The position numbers were made by a program, and so were the translations under genes. A DNA stretch of 64,000 nt from an uncultured Bacteroidales bacterium (GTDB taxonomy: Bacteria > Bacteroidota > Bacteroidia > Bacteroidales > P3): positions 4,517 through 68,516 of the forward strand of contig CAJUFX010000007.1 of assembly GCA_910586395.1 (NCBI GenBank). The letters are read 5' to 3'. Of this stretch, positions 1 through 8,054 are shown in pieces. How positions within the stretch are numbered: position 1 is the stretch's first letter; each line of letters begins with the position of its first letter. Under the pieces are notes generated by a model. That model was not told the DNA's origin, did not search any database, and saw only the letters and a program-made list of their open reading frames with translations.

Positions 1-455
1 TCGTGCCAGAATTCGCCCAAGTCGTATTGTTTGCAGAGGTCGTCCAGTACCGTCTCGCCGCGGTGGCCGAAAGGGGCGTGTCCGAGGTCGTGGCCCATTG
101 CGATGGCTTGGGTCAGTTCGGTGTTCAGGCCGAGGAAGCGGGCGATCGTGCCGCTGACCGAAATCACGTGGTTGACGTGTTCGATACGCGTGCAGATGCG
201 GTCGTCGTGCGTATGGAAGAAGACCTGCGTCTTGGATTTGAGACGGGTGTAGGCGAGCGAGTGCAGGATGCGGCCGGCGTCGCGGTCGAATTCGCTGCGG
301 ATTTCGTCCGGTTTGCGGTGGTCGGGCAGTTGCCGCGCGATGCAGGTTTGCCAATGCGGATGGCCTTCGCGCATGGCCACGGCCGCGAAACTGTCGCGGT
401 GACGCTCGAGGGAGGTTTTGGATGCGGTGGTATCAGCTGTCATGGTATTTGTCAT
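1..455 (-). CDS. dgt: dGTP triphosphohydrolase (dGTPase), N-terminal part; runs off the window
   Basis: Translating the minus strand from ATG at 455 (or 443, same frame) gives an HD-domain nucleotide hydrolase cut off by the window edge. Visible dGTPase signatures are RDAGRILHSLAYTRLKSKTQVF, which follows the N-terminal helices, then RIEHVNHV carrying the first metal-binding His, and GHDLGHAPFGHRGE carrying the HD metal ligands. The family hydrolyses dGTP to deoxyguanosine and triphosphate, acts in the cytoplasm and limits the dNTP pool. About 150 residues of a protein usually near 450 are present. It is a chromosomal gene, transcribed away from the toxin-antitoxin pair. Confidence 0.88.
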   Translation of the reverse strand, partial: MTNTMTADTTASKTSLERHRDSFAAVAMREGHPHWQTCIARQLPDHRKPDEIRSEFDRDAGRILHSLAYTRLKSKTQVFFHTHDDRICTRIEHVNHVISVSGTIARFLGLNTELTQAIAMGHDLGHAPFGHRGETVLDDLCKQYDLGEFWH

Positions 456-600
456 AAGTTTGTCAAAAGCCTTTGCAAGATACGGAAAATATTTGGGATG
501 GGGGAGGATGTGAAATCTAACGAAGTATAATTGGCATCTTGGTTCCGTTGTCCCGACATGAGTCAGGGCTATGGACAGAAACAAGCATTAAAAGTCGGAA

Positions 601-635
601 TTTTGAACCGGTGACAAATCGTCACCGGTTCAAAA
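601..635. repeat. Perfect 15-bp inverted repeat (hairpin)
   Basis: Arms TTTTGAACCGGTGAC (601-615) and GTCACCGGTTCAAAA (621-635) surround a 5-nt loop. It sits between divergent genes, so it is not an obvious terminator for either neighbour. The flanking T and A runs would let it terminate in both directions. It may be a protein-binding site or a relic terminator. Confidence 0.7.
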
Positions 636-652
636 CCATCACGAAAATCAAA

Positions 653-689
653 GATATATTTTATTTATAAGATATATTATATATCTTTG
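653..689 (+). promoter_or_regulatory. Promoter and palindromic operator of the toxin-antitoxin pair
   Basis: A TAnnTTTG -7 box (TATCTTTG, 682-689) lies about 50 bp before the antitoxin start. It overlaps a perfect palindrome, AAGATATAT-T-ATATATCTT, at 669-687. One more copy of the half-site AAGATATAT lies at about 653-661. This layout fits autorepression by the antitoxin or the toxin-antitoxin complex, as is usual for such modules. The sites are read directly; the regulation is inferred. Confidence 0.6.
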
Positions 690-738
690 TACTCCTATCG
701 GGTGCGAAGGAGGCCCGAAATACGATGGTCGAATTTTA

Positions 739-1110
739 ATGATAACGGAAATGGATGCGGCGGTATTGATGGCCAAGAAACGGAAAAACATTGATTTGCC
801 GTTGGATGCTTGGAAAAAGTTGTCTATTATGGCGGCGGCGCAAGGAAAGAGCTTGAAGGCTTTTGTAGAGGGAGTACTGTTGGCCAAGGCGGATGCTTTG
901 ACGTTGGAAGTGGTGGCGTCTGAACGACCTGCATCGGCGAAATGCCGTCCGTATGACAATCCCAGTCCGAGTGGCGACCTTTATTTTGAAGATGCCGGCA
1001 ATAGGGCGGAATTGAGGGAACGGGTCGAATATTACCAAAAGGGCGCATCGAAAGATAGGGTGGTATTGCACGCTGCTGACGATATCGCGGAATTTTTCGA
1101 TAAGTTATAG
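739..1110 (+). CDS. Putative antitoxin of a YoeB-type toxin-antitoxin pair
   Basis: A 123-residue protein. The N-terminal part (KRKNIDLPLDAWKKLSIMAAAQGKSLKAFVEG) resembles the beta strand plus two helices of ribbon-helix-helix DNA-binding antitoxins. The C-terminal part, acidic and ending AADDIAEFFDKL, probably wraps the toxin. It ends 1 nt before the toxin ATG, the usual translational coupling. Met 11 (769) is a possible alternative start because the conserved part begins there. The antitoxin role rests mainly on the toxin neighbour. Confidence 0.65.
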   Translation: MITEMDAAVLMAKKRKNIDLPLDAWKKLSIMAAAQGKSLKAFVEGVLLAKADALTLEVVASERPASAKCRPYDNPSPSGDLYFEDAGNRAELRERVEYYQKGASKDRVVLHAADDIAEFFDKL

Positions 1111-1111
1111 C

Positions 1112-1387
1112 ATGGCCTATCGTTTACATTTGGAACCGCGGGCTGTACGGGATTTGGCTGATTTGAAACATGCCGGGAACAAACCGGCTCTTGCCAAAAT
1201 CGAAAAATTGTTTGTTGAACTGACTTTGCACCCGCGAACGGGAACGGGGCAAGTGGAGGCATTGAAAGGCGATTTTTCCGGTTTTTGGAGCCGCCGTATT
1301 GATAGATACAACCGTTTGATTTATGCCATAGAGGACGAAATTGTTACGGTTGTGGTGATTTCGGTCAAAGGCCATTATCAGCGATGA
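1112..1387 (+). CDS. YoeB/Txe-family toxin (RelE superfamily mRNA endonuclease)
   Basis: A 91-residue protein with the YoeB family pattern: an N-terminal helix (RAVRDLADLKHAGNKPALAKIEKLFVEL), then HPRTGTGQVEALKGDFSGFWSRRIDRYNRLIYAIEDE, and a C-terminal GHY. In YoeB, a conserved Glu, Arg and the terminal His-Tyr cut mRNA in the ribosomal A site. The corresponding Glu, the RRIDRYNRLIY block and GHYQR are all present, so it looks active. It starts 1 nt after the antitoxin stop and so is the second gene of a two-gene operon. Confidence 0.87.
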   Translation: MAYRLHLEPRAVRDLADLKHAGNKPALAKIEKLFVELTLHPRTGTGQVEALKGDFSGFWSRRIDRYNRLIYAIEDEIVTVVVISVKGHYQR

Positions 1388-1412
1388 CGGCGCGGTATCA
1401 TTGAAAAACGCT

Positions 1413-1420
1413 TACCTTTG
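1413..1420 (+). promoter_or_regulatory. Bacteroidetes -7 promoter box for the NifX-like gene
   Basis: TACCTTTG fits the TAnnTTTG consensus and lies 24 bp before the ATG at 1444, in the short gap after the toxin gene. Confidence 0.5.
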
Positions 1421-1443
1421 TATCAAATAAAAACTTTAACAAG

Positions 1444-1797
1444 ATGAAAATAGCCATACCTGCAAGAGACGGACGCGTGGATGACCATTTCGGTCACTGC
1501 GCTTATTTTGAAGTTGTTGAAATAAACGAACAGAAGCAGATCGTCGCTTCCGAAAGCGTGGCGTCGCCGGAGGGTTGCGGCTGTAAGTCTAACATTGCCG
1601 GTACGTTGAGCGATATGGGCGTCCGGCTGATGTTGGCCGGCAATATGGGGCAGGGGGCCGTCATGAAGCTCATGCAGCACGGCATACAGGTGGTTCGCGG
1701 TTGCAGTGGCGAAATAAAGGAGGTCGTGGCACAATATCTTGCGGGCAACCTTGTGGACAACGAACAGGTCTGCGCCCACCACGAATGCGGCCACTGA
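1444..1797 (+). CDS. NifX/NifB-family iron-molybdenum cluster-binding protein
   Basis: A 117-residue protein covering one dinitrogenase FeMo-cofactor biosynthesis domain. The family start MKIAIP is followed by DDHFGHCAYFEVVE, and LMLAGNMGQGAVMKLMQHGIQVVRG is the conserved core. Such small stand-alone proteins are common in anaerobes without nitrogenase and are thought to carry or sense Fe-S/Mo clusters. There is a CGC near residue 40 and a Cys/His-rich tail (CAHHECGH), both potential metal ligands. No nif genes are nearby, so no nitrogenase role can be claimed. Confidence 0.82.
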   Translation: MKIAIPARDGRVDDHFGHCAYFEVVEINEQKQIVASESVASPEGCGCKSNIAGTLSDMGVRLMLAGNMGQGAVMKLMQHGIQVVRGCSGEIKEVVAQYLAGNLVDNEQVCAHHECGH

Positions 1798-1949
1798 TTG
1801 GCGGGATGGCCCCGCGGCCAAGACCGGAAGAACGGTTCCCCCTTTGTCTTCGTCGGTATCCTGCGTATTTCAGGATAGCACTTTCTCGTATCGGTCGGGG
1901 CATTGCCGGATGAAGGCATCGTTCCGGCCGGCAAGTCTTTCGCCGATGG

Positions 1950-2561
1950 ATGAACTCAACCGTACGTAACAAAATGGTAATAATGGATAGGGCCAAGAGA
2001 GGAGATCTTAAAAGTCTGAGTTTGGAGGAATTGTGGCGGTTGTTCCCGGTTGAGCTGACGCCGTATCGGCCGCAGTGGGCGGTGTGGGCCGCTGACGAAA
2101 TGGCCGTTCTCAAGGTGTTGTTGTCGGATTTTTCGCCCGTTATTCACCATATCGGCAGTACGGCGATTCCCGGTATTTATGCGAAGCCGATAGTGGATAT
2201 TCTCGTTGAAATCCCATCCGATGCCGATTGGACGCGTGTCCGGGAACTCATGGAACAGGCCGGCTATATCTGTATGTCGTCCGCCGCATTGCGGATGAGT
2301 TTCAATAAGGGATATACGCCGGAAGGATTTTCGGAAAAGGTATTTCATGTTCACTTTCATGCGTTTGGAGACTGTGATGAGGTTTGTTTCCGCGACTGGC
2401 TGAAAGGCCATCTGCGTGAGGCGCATGATTACGAATCGTTGAAGTTAAGCCTGTTGCCGGAGTATAAATACAACAGGGACGCTTATACCGAAGCCAAGTC
2501 CGAATATATCAAAAGGGTGACGGCGTTGGCGAAACGGGCGGCGCGGGAGGATAACGCATAG
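1950..2561 (+). CDS. GrpB (UPF0157) family protein, nucleotidyltransferase-like fold
   Basis: A 203-residue protein. The family core runs from VELTPYRPQWAVWAADEMAVLKVL through IHHIGSTAIPGIYAKPIVDILVEI to HVHFHAFGD and FRDWLKGHLREAHDYESLK. GSTAIPG...KPIVDI resembles the GS...D motif of nucleotidyltransferases. The biochemical role of the family is not established. The conserved part starts near residue 30, so Met 9 (1974) or Met 12 (1983) may be the true start. The gene ends just before a strong terminator and is the last chromosomal gene before the ICE. Confidence 0.8.
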   Translation: MNSTVRNKMVIMDRAKRGDLKSLSLEELWRLFPVELTPYRPQWAVWAADEMAVLKVLLSDFSPVIHHIGSTAIPGIYAKPIVDILVEIPSDADWTRVRELMEQAGYICMSSAALRMSFNKGYTPEGFSEKVFHVHFHAFGDCDEVCFRDWLKGHLREAHDYESLKLSLLPEYKYNRDAYTEAKSEYIKRVTALAKRAAREDNA

Positions 2562-2598
2562 GTCCCGGATTTCAAGGGACGGGAGTGTCTCGCAATAA

Positions 2599-2635
2599 AA
2601 AAGACGGCCTCCATCGTATCCGGAGGCCGTCTTTT
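2599..2635 (+). terminator. Rho-independent terminator after grpB
   Basis: A 14-bp perfect stem, AAAAGACGGCCTCC (2599-2612) and GGAGGCCGTCTTTT (2622-2635), with a 9-nt loop. The A-run before and T-run after make it usable in both directions, so it may originally have served both grpB and the convergent ssrA gene. Confidence 0.85.
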
Positions 2636-2637
2636 CC

Positions 2638-2653
2638 TGTGGAAGTGGGCGGA
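2638..2653. repeat. Candidate left attachment site of the ICE
   Basis: TGTGGAAGTGGGCGGA matches TGTGGAGGTGGGCGGA at the 3' end of ssrA (60735-60750) at 15 of 16 positions. It lies between the grpB terminator and the integrase gene. Integration at the 3' end of ssrA that leaves the RNA intact is common for tyrosine-integrase elements. Confidence 0.65.
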
Positions 2654-2787
2654 TTCTATTCCATAAACTCATTAAGGCTCTTAAAGTCTCATTTGATATG
2701 CAATATGCAACATTTCAGTTGTTTGTGCTAAGCGACTGAATATGACAAATATCAGATAGCATCATTGGATATTGTGTTTTTTGGGTG

Positions 2788-2795
2788 TAAATTTG
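2788..2795 (+). promoter_or_regulatory. -7 promoter box of the integrase gene
   Basis: TAAATTTG fits TAnnTTTG and lies 27 bp before ATG 2822. Transcription from here would begin after the upstream in-frame ATG at 2765, which supports the 2822 start. The 130 bp between attL and this box hold short repeats such as ATATGCAATATGCAA that could be integrase arm sites. Confidence 0.5.
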
Positions 2796-2821
2796 TTGTG
2801 AAATTCAAACTAGCCCAAATT

Positions 2822-4111
2822 ATGCTTATCAAGCGGAATATCATTTTTGCGTTGGAAAACCGAAAGCAGGACGGAGTGTGCATTGTAGAAAACGTTCCGA
2901 TTCGGATGCGTGTGATGTATGCCTGCCAGCGCATAGAATTCACTACGGGTTTCCGCATAGATGTCGCTAAATGGGATGCCGCCAGGCAACGGGTCAAAAA
3001 CGGTTGCACCAACAAACTCAAACAGAGTTCGGCCGAAATCAATGCGGAACTTCAAACGTTATACATTGAATTACAGAATGTTTTTAAAGAGTTTGAAGTC
3101 CAAAATATTCTCCCATCCAAGGTACAAGTCAAGGAGTTGTTCTATAAAAAATTACAGGATCTCTCACCTACAGGGCGTAAAGGCGCGGATGCCACTACCG
3201 GATTTTGGCAGGCATTCGATGAGTTTCTGTCGGTATGCGGAAAACAAAACGATTGGACGGCCTCGACTTATGCAGTGTTTTCTGTTGTCAGACATCACTT
3301 ACAGGAATTTAACAAAAAGGTTTCTTTTCACACGTTCTCGGAAAAGGGACTGAATGAGTATGCCGATTTTTTGAGAAAGGAAAAAGGGATGCGCAATACG
3401 ACCATAAGCAAGCATATATCCCTCTTGAAATGGTTTTTGCGTTGGAGTGCCAGTCAGGGCTACAACACCAATACGGCCTATGTTAATTTTAAGCCCAAAT
3501 TGAAGACTACGCAAAAAACTGTGATTTTTCTTACTTGGGATGAATTGAACAAGTTAAGGGATTGTGAAATCCCGGCCAATAAACAGTATCTGGAACGGGT
3601 TCGCGACGTGTTTCTGTTTTGCTGTTTTACTGGCTTGCGATACTCAGATGTGTACAATCTGAGACGGAGCGATATAAAGCCGAATCACATAGAAATAACC
3701 ACTATCAAGACAGCCGACAGCCTTATCATTGAGTTGAACGACCACAGCCGGGCTATCTTAGACAAATACAAAGATATACCATTTAAGGACTTTAAAGCGC
3801 TTCCCGTTGTCAGCAATCAGAAGATGAATGATTATCTGAAAGAACTGGGCCAGTTAGCGGAAATCGATGAGCCAGTCAGAATATCTTATTACAAAGGGAA
3901 TGAACGTATTGATACCGTTTATCCGAAATACGCCCTGTTGGGGACGCATGCGGGACGGAGGACTTTTATTTGTAATGCGCTCGCCCTTGGCATTCCGGCA
4001 CAGGTTATCATGAAATGGACGGGACACAGCGATTACAAGGCCATGAAACCTTATATCGACATCGCCGACAATGTCAAAGCGGACGCCATGAGCAAGTTTA
4101 ATAAACTATAA
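2822..4111 (+). CDS. int: Tyrosine site-specific integrase of the ICE
   Basis: A 429-residue phage-type integrase of the Bacteroidetes CTn class. The N-terminal arm-binding domain covers roughly residues 1-100, with MLIKRNIIFALENRKQDG at its start. A SAM-like core-binding domain follows (about 120-215), then the catalytic domain. The first catalytic Arg is in FTGLRYSDVYNLRRSDI, the H-x-x-R pair in HAGRRTFICNALAL, then GHSD and the nucleophile Tyr in MKPYIDIADNV. It should excise and integrate the element at the ssrA repeat. The frame is open to 2765, but the 19 extra residues are not conserved in style and the promoter box argues for 2822. It converges on topB with a 1-bp gap. Confidence 0.92.
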   Translation: MLIKRNIIFALENRKQDGVCIVENVPIRMRVMYACQRIEFTTGFRIDVAKWDAARQRVKNGCTNKLKQSSAEINAELQTLYIELQNVFKEFEVQNILPSKVQVKELFYKKLQDLSPTGRKGADATTGFWQAFDEFLSVCGKQNDWTASTYAVFSVVRHHLQEFNKKVSFHTFSEKGLNEYADFLRKEKGMRNTTISKHISLLKWFLRWSASQGYNTNTAYVNFKPKLKTTQKTVIFLTWDELNKLRDCEIPANKQYLERVRDVFLFCCFTGLRYSDVYNLRRSDIKPNHIEITTIKTADSLIIELNDHSRAILDKYKDIPFKDFKALPVVSNQKMNDYLKELGQLAEIDEPVRISYYKGNERIDTVYPKYALLGTHAGRRTFICNALALGIPAQVIMKWTGHSDYKAMKPYIDIADNVKADAMSKFNKL

Positions 4112-4112
4112 T

Positions 4113-6194
4113 TCATTTTGCGAACACGAAACTCATTTTACCGTCTTTGAGTTCCAGGCTTGCTTCAAACGATTTGCCGTTTTTGCTTTTAAAGCCTTTT
4201 ATCTTGCCCGTCTTGCCCTTGGAAAGGAGAGCGCTCAAATCCTTATCGGCAAGTTTTTTGCCGGACATTTCACGCCAGAGTTTGAAGTTGCATTCCTGAT
4301 TCGTACACTTTGCCAACTTGGGAAAGGCGACAATCTCGCCGCCGCACAAGGGGCAAATACCAATTTTAGCCGTCTCTTTACGTTGTCCGCCCAATCGTCC
4401 TACTTCTTGTAAGGCTAATAATTCTGACGTTATTTGTCTCGTGTATTGCATTATCGCCCCCTTGAACGCCTCCGCCTTACCCTGTCCGTCAGCAATGCGG
4501 TTCAAGGCGGCCTCCCATCTGCCGGTCATGGCCACGTCCGAAATCAACATGCCCTTGACAATATCATAGACTGCCAACCCTTTGGCGGTGGGCACCAACG
4601 ACTTTTTCTGCCGCTCGATATATTCGCGTTTGAAAAGCGTTTCTATGATGGCCGCCCGTGTGGCCGGTGTGCCGATGCCGGACTCTTTCATACTCGCCCT
4701 TACCTCTTCGTCTTCGATATCCTTGCCTGCCGTCTCCATGGCGGCCAACAGGCTGCTTTCTGTATGCAATGGTTTGGGTTTGGTCTGCTTCTCGACGGTC
4801 GTTGCCTCTCGAATCGGCAACATGTCTCCATCAGACAGCGGGGGCAGAGTGCCACCCTCAGCCTCTTCTTCCTCTTCGGTTTCTATGCCGCGCACTGTCC
4901 GCCAGCCCGGATGACGTATCACGCTGCCTTTCAATATGAAATTCTCGCTTCCAGCCGTCAGTTTGACTGTGGTGGAGTCCTTGACACAGGTTTCACCAAA
5001 GGCTTCCACCATCCGCATGACGACCATATCGTAAATCTTGCGTTCGTCAGCGGCCAACTCGTCCGGGAGATTTTCCGTTGCAATCAGTGCGTGATGGTCG
5101 GTTACCTTGCCGTCATCGACAGACTTACGACAGAGTTTCTTTCCGACCAAAGAGTGGGCTGCAGCTGCTACTGGTTCATAGGTGGACAAAATACGCAGTC
5201 TGTCTGGAATAATCTCGAAAACATCTTCGGAAATGTAGCGTGACCCTGTCCGGGGATAAGACATTACCTTTTTTTCGTATAGGTTCTGAGCTATTGAGAG
5301 GGTCTTTTCTGCAGAAAACCCCAGGCGCGAATTGGCGTCTTTCTGCAGGGTGGTCAAATCGTACAGTAAGGGAGGCTCCTGGCGGACTTCTTTCTTTGCG
5401 ATGGATTCCACTTTCAGACTGTCGGCAGCCTGGACGGCAGTTAGCGATGCACTTGCCTGGTCAAGACTGTCGTAATGTGTTTCCGACAGCATGGGAAATA
5501 CCATGCCGCTTTTTTCGGTCGCCACTTTCAGCTGCCAATACTTTTGCGGCACAAAGTGTTTGTGTTCCAAATAGCGTTCGCAGATGATACGCAGGGTAGG
5601 AGTCTGCACCCTGCCGAGAGAAAAGTTGCCACCGGCCTTGATACACAGAGCCTGTGATGCGTTTATGCCTACGAGCCAGTCGGCCTGCGAGCGGCATTCG
5701 GCACTGACATACAGGTTGTCGTAGTCGTGGCCTGGCCTGACGTTGGCTAGACCGTCACGGATGGCCTTGTCGGTCAATGACGAAATCCATAACCGCCTGA
5801 ACGGTGTCTTGCATTTCAAATGGGCGTAGATATAGCGAAATATCAACTCGCCTTCGCGGCCGGCATCGGTAGCCACGATAATCTCATCGGCCGCGGAAAA
5901 GACTTCCTTGATGACTTTAAGTTGCTTCAATACCCCTGCATCCTTGACCATTTTCCTCCCCTCCCGCTTCTGCCGGGGTTGAAGTTTGAACGTATCGGGT
6001 ATCATGGGCAGGTTCTCGGCTTTGAACCCCTCCCAGCCGTAGTCCTCCGGCATGGCCAGTTCGACAAGGTGACCGATCGCCCATGTAACACGGTAGCCGT
6101 TGCCCTCCATATAACCGTCCTTATGTGCGTTCGCACCGACAATTTTTGCGATATCCTTAGCCACAGAGGGCTTTTCTGCTATGATTGCTTTCAT
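4113..6194 (-). CDS. topB: DNA topoisomerase III (type IA)
   Basis: A 693-residue type IA topoisomerase. The N-terminal Toprim domain begins MKAIIAEKPSVAKDIA and has DAGREGELI at 110-118. The active-site Tyr is Y313 in SYPRTGSR. The C-terminus holds a four-Cys zinc ribbon (CPLC...CTNQEC) and a short DNA-binding tail. It passes single strands through a cut and can separate linked DNA. TopB copies are typical cargo of Bacteroides CTns, probably helping circular-form replication or transfer. The first gene after integrase, on the opposite strand. Confidence 0.95.
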   Translation of the reverse strand: MKAIIAEKPSVAKDIAKIVGANAHKDGYMEGNGYRVTWAIGHLVELAMPEDYGWEGFKAENLPMIPDTFKLQPRQKREGRKMVKDAGVLKQLKVIKEVFSAADEIIVATDAGREGELIFRYIYAHLKCKTPFRRLWISSLTDKAIRDGLANVRPGHDYDNLYVSAECRSQADWLVGINASQALCIKAGGNFSLGRVQTPTLRIICERYLEHKHFVPQKYWQLKVATEKSGMVFPMLSETHYDSLDQASASLTAVQAADSLKVESIAKKEVRQEPPLLYDLTTLQKDANSRLGFSAEKTLSIAQNLYEKKVMSYPRTGSRYISEDVFEIIPDRLRILSTYEPVAAAAHSLVGKKLCRKSVDDGKVTDHHALIATENLPDELAADERKIYDMVVMRMVEAFGETCVKDSTTVKLTAGSENFILKGSVIRHPGWRTVRGIETEEEEEAEGGTLPPLSDGDMLPIREATTVEKQTKPKPLHTESSLLAAMETAGKDIEDEEVRASMKESGIGTPATRAAIIETLFKREYIERQKKSLVPTAKGLAVYDIVKGMLISDVAMTGRWEAALNRIADGQGKAEAFKGAIMQYTRQITSELLALQEVGRLGGQRKETAKIGICPLCGGEIVAFPKLAKCTNQECNFKLWREMSGKKLADKDLSALLSKGKTGKIKGFKSKNGKSFEASLELKDGKMSFVFAK

Positions 6195-6423
6195 GTGGTA
6201 TTGGGAACTTATTTGATGATTCGGCGACCATTTGTCGCGATCTAAAATCCTATATGAAACCGGGATTTATGAATCTTTTTCTCGGCAAGCCGCTTTTCTT
6301 TTTGTTCTTCCAGTGTGGTCTTTTCTTGTGGCCCTATTGTCTATTCTATTAAAGAAATCTATCATAACTATTGCCAAGACAATCGATGCACAAGCCAATA
6401 AGATCCGGATAACCATAATCTTG

Positions 6424-6804
6424 TTATTTTAGAGATTGATATCTAGTTTTTTTCCGCTTTGCCAGTTCGAGGGCGCAGTCCGTGTCTATGATGATTTGTC
6501 GGCCTATTTGGGTAATGGCCTTGTCGATTTTCCCGCTGGCCTTTATGCGGGTGGCGGTGGCTCTGCTACAGCCGAACAGGTTGGCGAGGCCATCGATGCC
6601 ATACACATATTTATCCTTTACGGGCAAAGGTTTGACATCCGCTTCTTGGTCTTGCATATCCGCTTCTTGGTCTTGCATGGGATTGACATTGTTGCCATTC
6701 TGCAATGCCTGACAGATAAGATAGTCCAATTCTTCGCCGGTCATTTGCCATAGCGGTTTCTTTTTCAGTTCTTCGATATTGAAGTATTGGCTGGATTCTC
6801 CCAT
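6424..6804 (-). CDS. DUF3853 family DNA-binding protein
   Basis: A 126-residue protein conserved in Bacteroidetes ICEs. YGIDGLANLFGCSRATATRIKASGKIDKAITQIGRQIIID looks like a winged or excisionase-type helix-turn-helix. The N-terminal part, MTGEELDYLICQAL, is also family-typical. A linker carries an exact tandem copy of MQDQEAD, a perfect 21-bp duplication at 6637-6678. Probably a transcription factor or recombination directionality factor for the element; that role is inferred from position and fold. Confidence 0.7.
   Translation of the reverse strand: MGESSQYFNIEELKKKPLWQMTGEELDYLICQALQNGNNVNPMQDQEADMQDQEADVKPLPVKDKYVYGIDGLANLFGCSRATATRIKASGKIDKAITQIGRQIIIDTDCALELAKRKKTRYQSLK
6637..6678. 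repeat. Perfect 21-bp tandem duplication inside the DUF3853 gene
   Basis: Two adjacent identical 21-bp units (6637-6657, 6658-6678) encode MQDQEAD twice, in frame, in an acidic linker. The exact identity suggests a recent slippage event. Confidence 0.9.
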
Positions 6805-6833
6805 GGCGTTATGATTTTGTCGTTTTTACGTGT

Positions 6834-7367
6834 TTATATCGTTTTGTCAATCATGATTTGGTGCAGGCCGTTCTCGCCGCAGCGGGTGGCGACAAGACAG
6901 CGGAAAAGCCCGCTGTCTAATGTGTTGCTCTCAATCGGCATTCCATCGGCTTTGGCTTTATCCAGGTAATCGAACATGATGTTCGCGAAAGCGAGGTTGT
7001 TGCAGACAAGCATACGCCGTGATGGCATTGCCCGAAGTAGGGTGCGGCCGAGAAAGGGCTTCAGATAGAAATTGGCATGGCTCTTGTCGCAGACGAACGT
7101 GATGCAGAGCCCCGCTTCCAATTGCAGTTGCCGGACCACTTCGGCCGAGAGATGGATACGCCCGTTCCGCTCCACTGTTATGTAAGCGCGCCCGGTAATG
7201 CGGATGCTCTGTATTTCTATTGTTTCAGCGGATTCTGAGGCTGTTTCTGTATCTGCCGCTACCGCTTCGGCCCGAACCGTTCCAATCGGTTCGTCCTCTG
7301 GCGTGTCGTGTCCAACAGGCATTGTCAATGCTGGCGCGGTGCGTGCAGGTGTATTTATATTCGACAT
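6834..7367 (-). CDS. Conserved ICE protein of unknown function, AbrB-like middle segment
   Basis: A 177-residue protein not assigned to a family. The first 50 residues are Ala/Thr/Glu-rich and probably disordered. Residues about 57-95 (ITGRAYITVERNGRIHLSAEVVRQLQLEAGLCITFV) look like an AbrB/MazE swapped-hairpin DNA-binding element (GRIxLxxEVxxxLxLxxG). The C-terminal half is compact and mixed in character. It lies 9 bp after ssb in the same minus-strand cluster. The AbrB resemblance is by eye only. Confidence 0.5.
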   Translation of the reverse strand: MSNINTPARTAPALTMPVGHDTPEDEPIGTVRAEAVAADTETASESAETIEIQSIRITGRAYITVERNGRIHLSAEVVRQLQLEAGLCITFVCDKSHANFYLKPFLGRTLLRAMPSRRMLVCNNLAFANIMFDYLDKAKADGMPIESNTLDSGLFRCLVATRCGENGLHQIMIDKTI

Positions 7368-7376
7368 ATCTTATCT

Positions 7377-7808
7377 TTATGCGTTAAAACTCTTATGGTA
7401 GTCCGATGCGTTCAATTCGCCGTCCGGGGACGTTGCTTTCCTTTCAGATTCGACGCCTGTGTCTGAGGCATCCGTTTCCGCTGCCGGAGGACCGTGCAGC
7501 ACTTTCAGTTCCGTTACCGACAGCGCGAGCGATACTTGCGGCACATTGTCGCGGATATAGATGCGGGTGGAGAGCCGTCCCCTGACAAAGACCTCGGCAC
7601 CCACCGTTATGCGTTCCAGCAGTCCCTCCTGGCGTCCGTTCCAAAAGCAGACAATCCACAGCGTTTTTGGGGTGTCATTGTCGTTGTAGTTGTGGGCTAC
7701 CGAGAACTGCACGTATTGGGTCGGCTTGCCGTCGCGGCCCGTCCCCTCTTTCTTCTTGGGGGCAACTCCTACGCGTCCTATCAATTCGGCTGTCAGCATT
7801 GAATTCAT
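7377..7808 (-). CDS. ssb: Single-stranded DNA-binding protein
   Basis: A 143-residue OB-fold protein. It starts MNSMLTAELIGRVGVAPKK, has QYVQFSVAHNY and TLWIVCFWNGRQEGLLERITVGAEVFVRGRLSTRIY, the standard SSB strand order, and a variable acidic tail. It lacks the canonical DDDIPF C-terminus of housekeeping SSBs, as many plasmid or ICE copies do. It would coat the transferred strand, and lies next to the primase and topoisomerase genes. Confidence 0.85.
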   Translation of the reverse strand: MNSMLTAELIGRVGVAPKKKEGTGRDGKPTQYVQFSVAHNYNDNDTPKTLWIVCFWNGRQEGLLERITVGAEVFVRGRLSTRIYIRDNVPQVSLALSVTELKVLHGPPAAETDASDTGVESERKATSPDGELNASDYHKSFNA

Positions 7809-7811
7809 GTG

Positions 7812-8054
7812 TCACTGGGGGCTGTATAAAATATTCAACAGGCTGTCCATCAACACACTTACCGAATCTACTTTCCTGATGATTTCGTCCGGCAATATCC
7901 ACGGTTCTTGGGGAAGTTGCTCGGTCACGTTTTCATCCATAAAGGTTTTTATCGCGGACCAGGCGACCGTTGCGAGCAATAGCCCGCAAAGGAGTATAAG
8001 GAATCCTTTGCGCCACCGCGAATTCCGTTTTTCGTCCACATTTATCTGATCCAT
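7812..8054 (-). CDS. Small single-pass membrane protein
   Basis: An 80-residue protein with a basic N-terminus (NSRWRKG), one clear membrane segment at about 18-36 (FLILLCGLLLATVAWSAIK) and an external C-terminal helix. It overlaps the primase stop by 13 bp and precedes ssb by 3 bp, so it is translationally coupled. No family recognised. Confidence 0.6.
   Translation of the reverse strand: MDQINVDEKRNSRWRKGFLILLCGLLLATVAWSAIKTFMDENVTEQLPQEPWILPDEIIRKVDSVSVLMDSLLNILYSPQ

Noticed and set aside
3..530. 175-codon plus-strand frame at the left edge
   Set aside because: Antisense to the dGTPase gene, which has the HD motifs.
4434..5243. 269-codon plus-strand frame
   Set aside because: Antisense shadow of topB.
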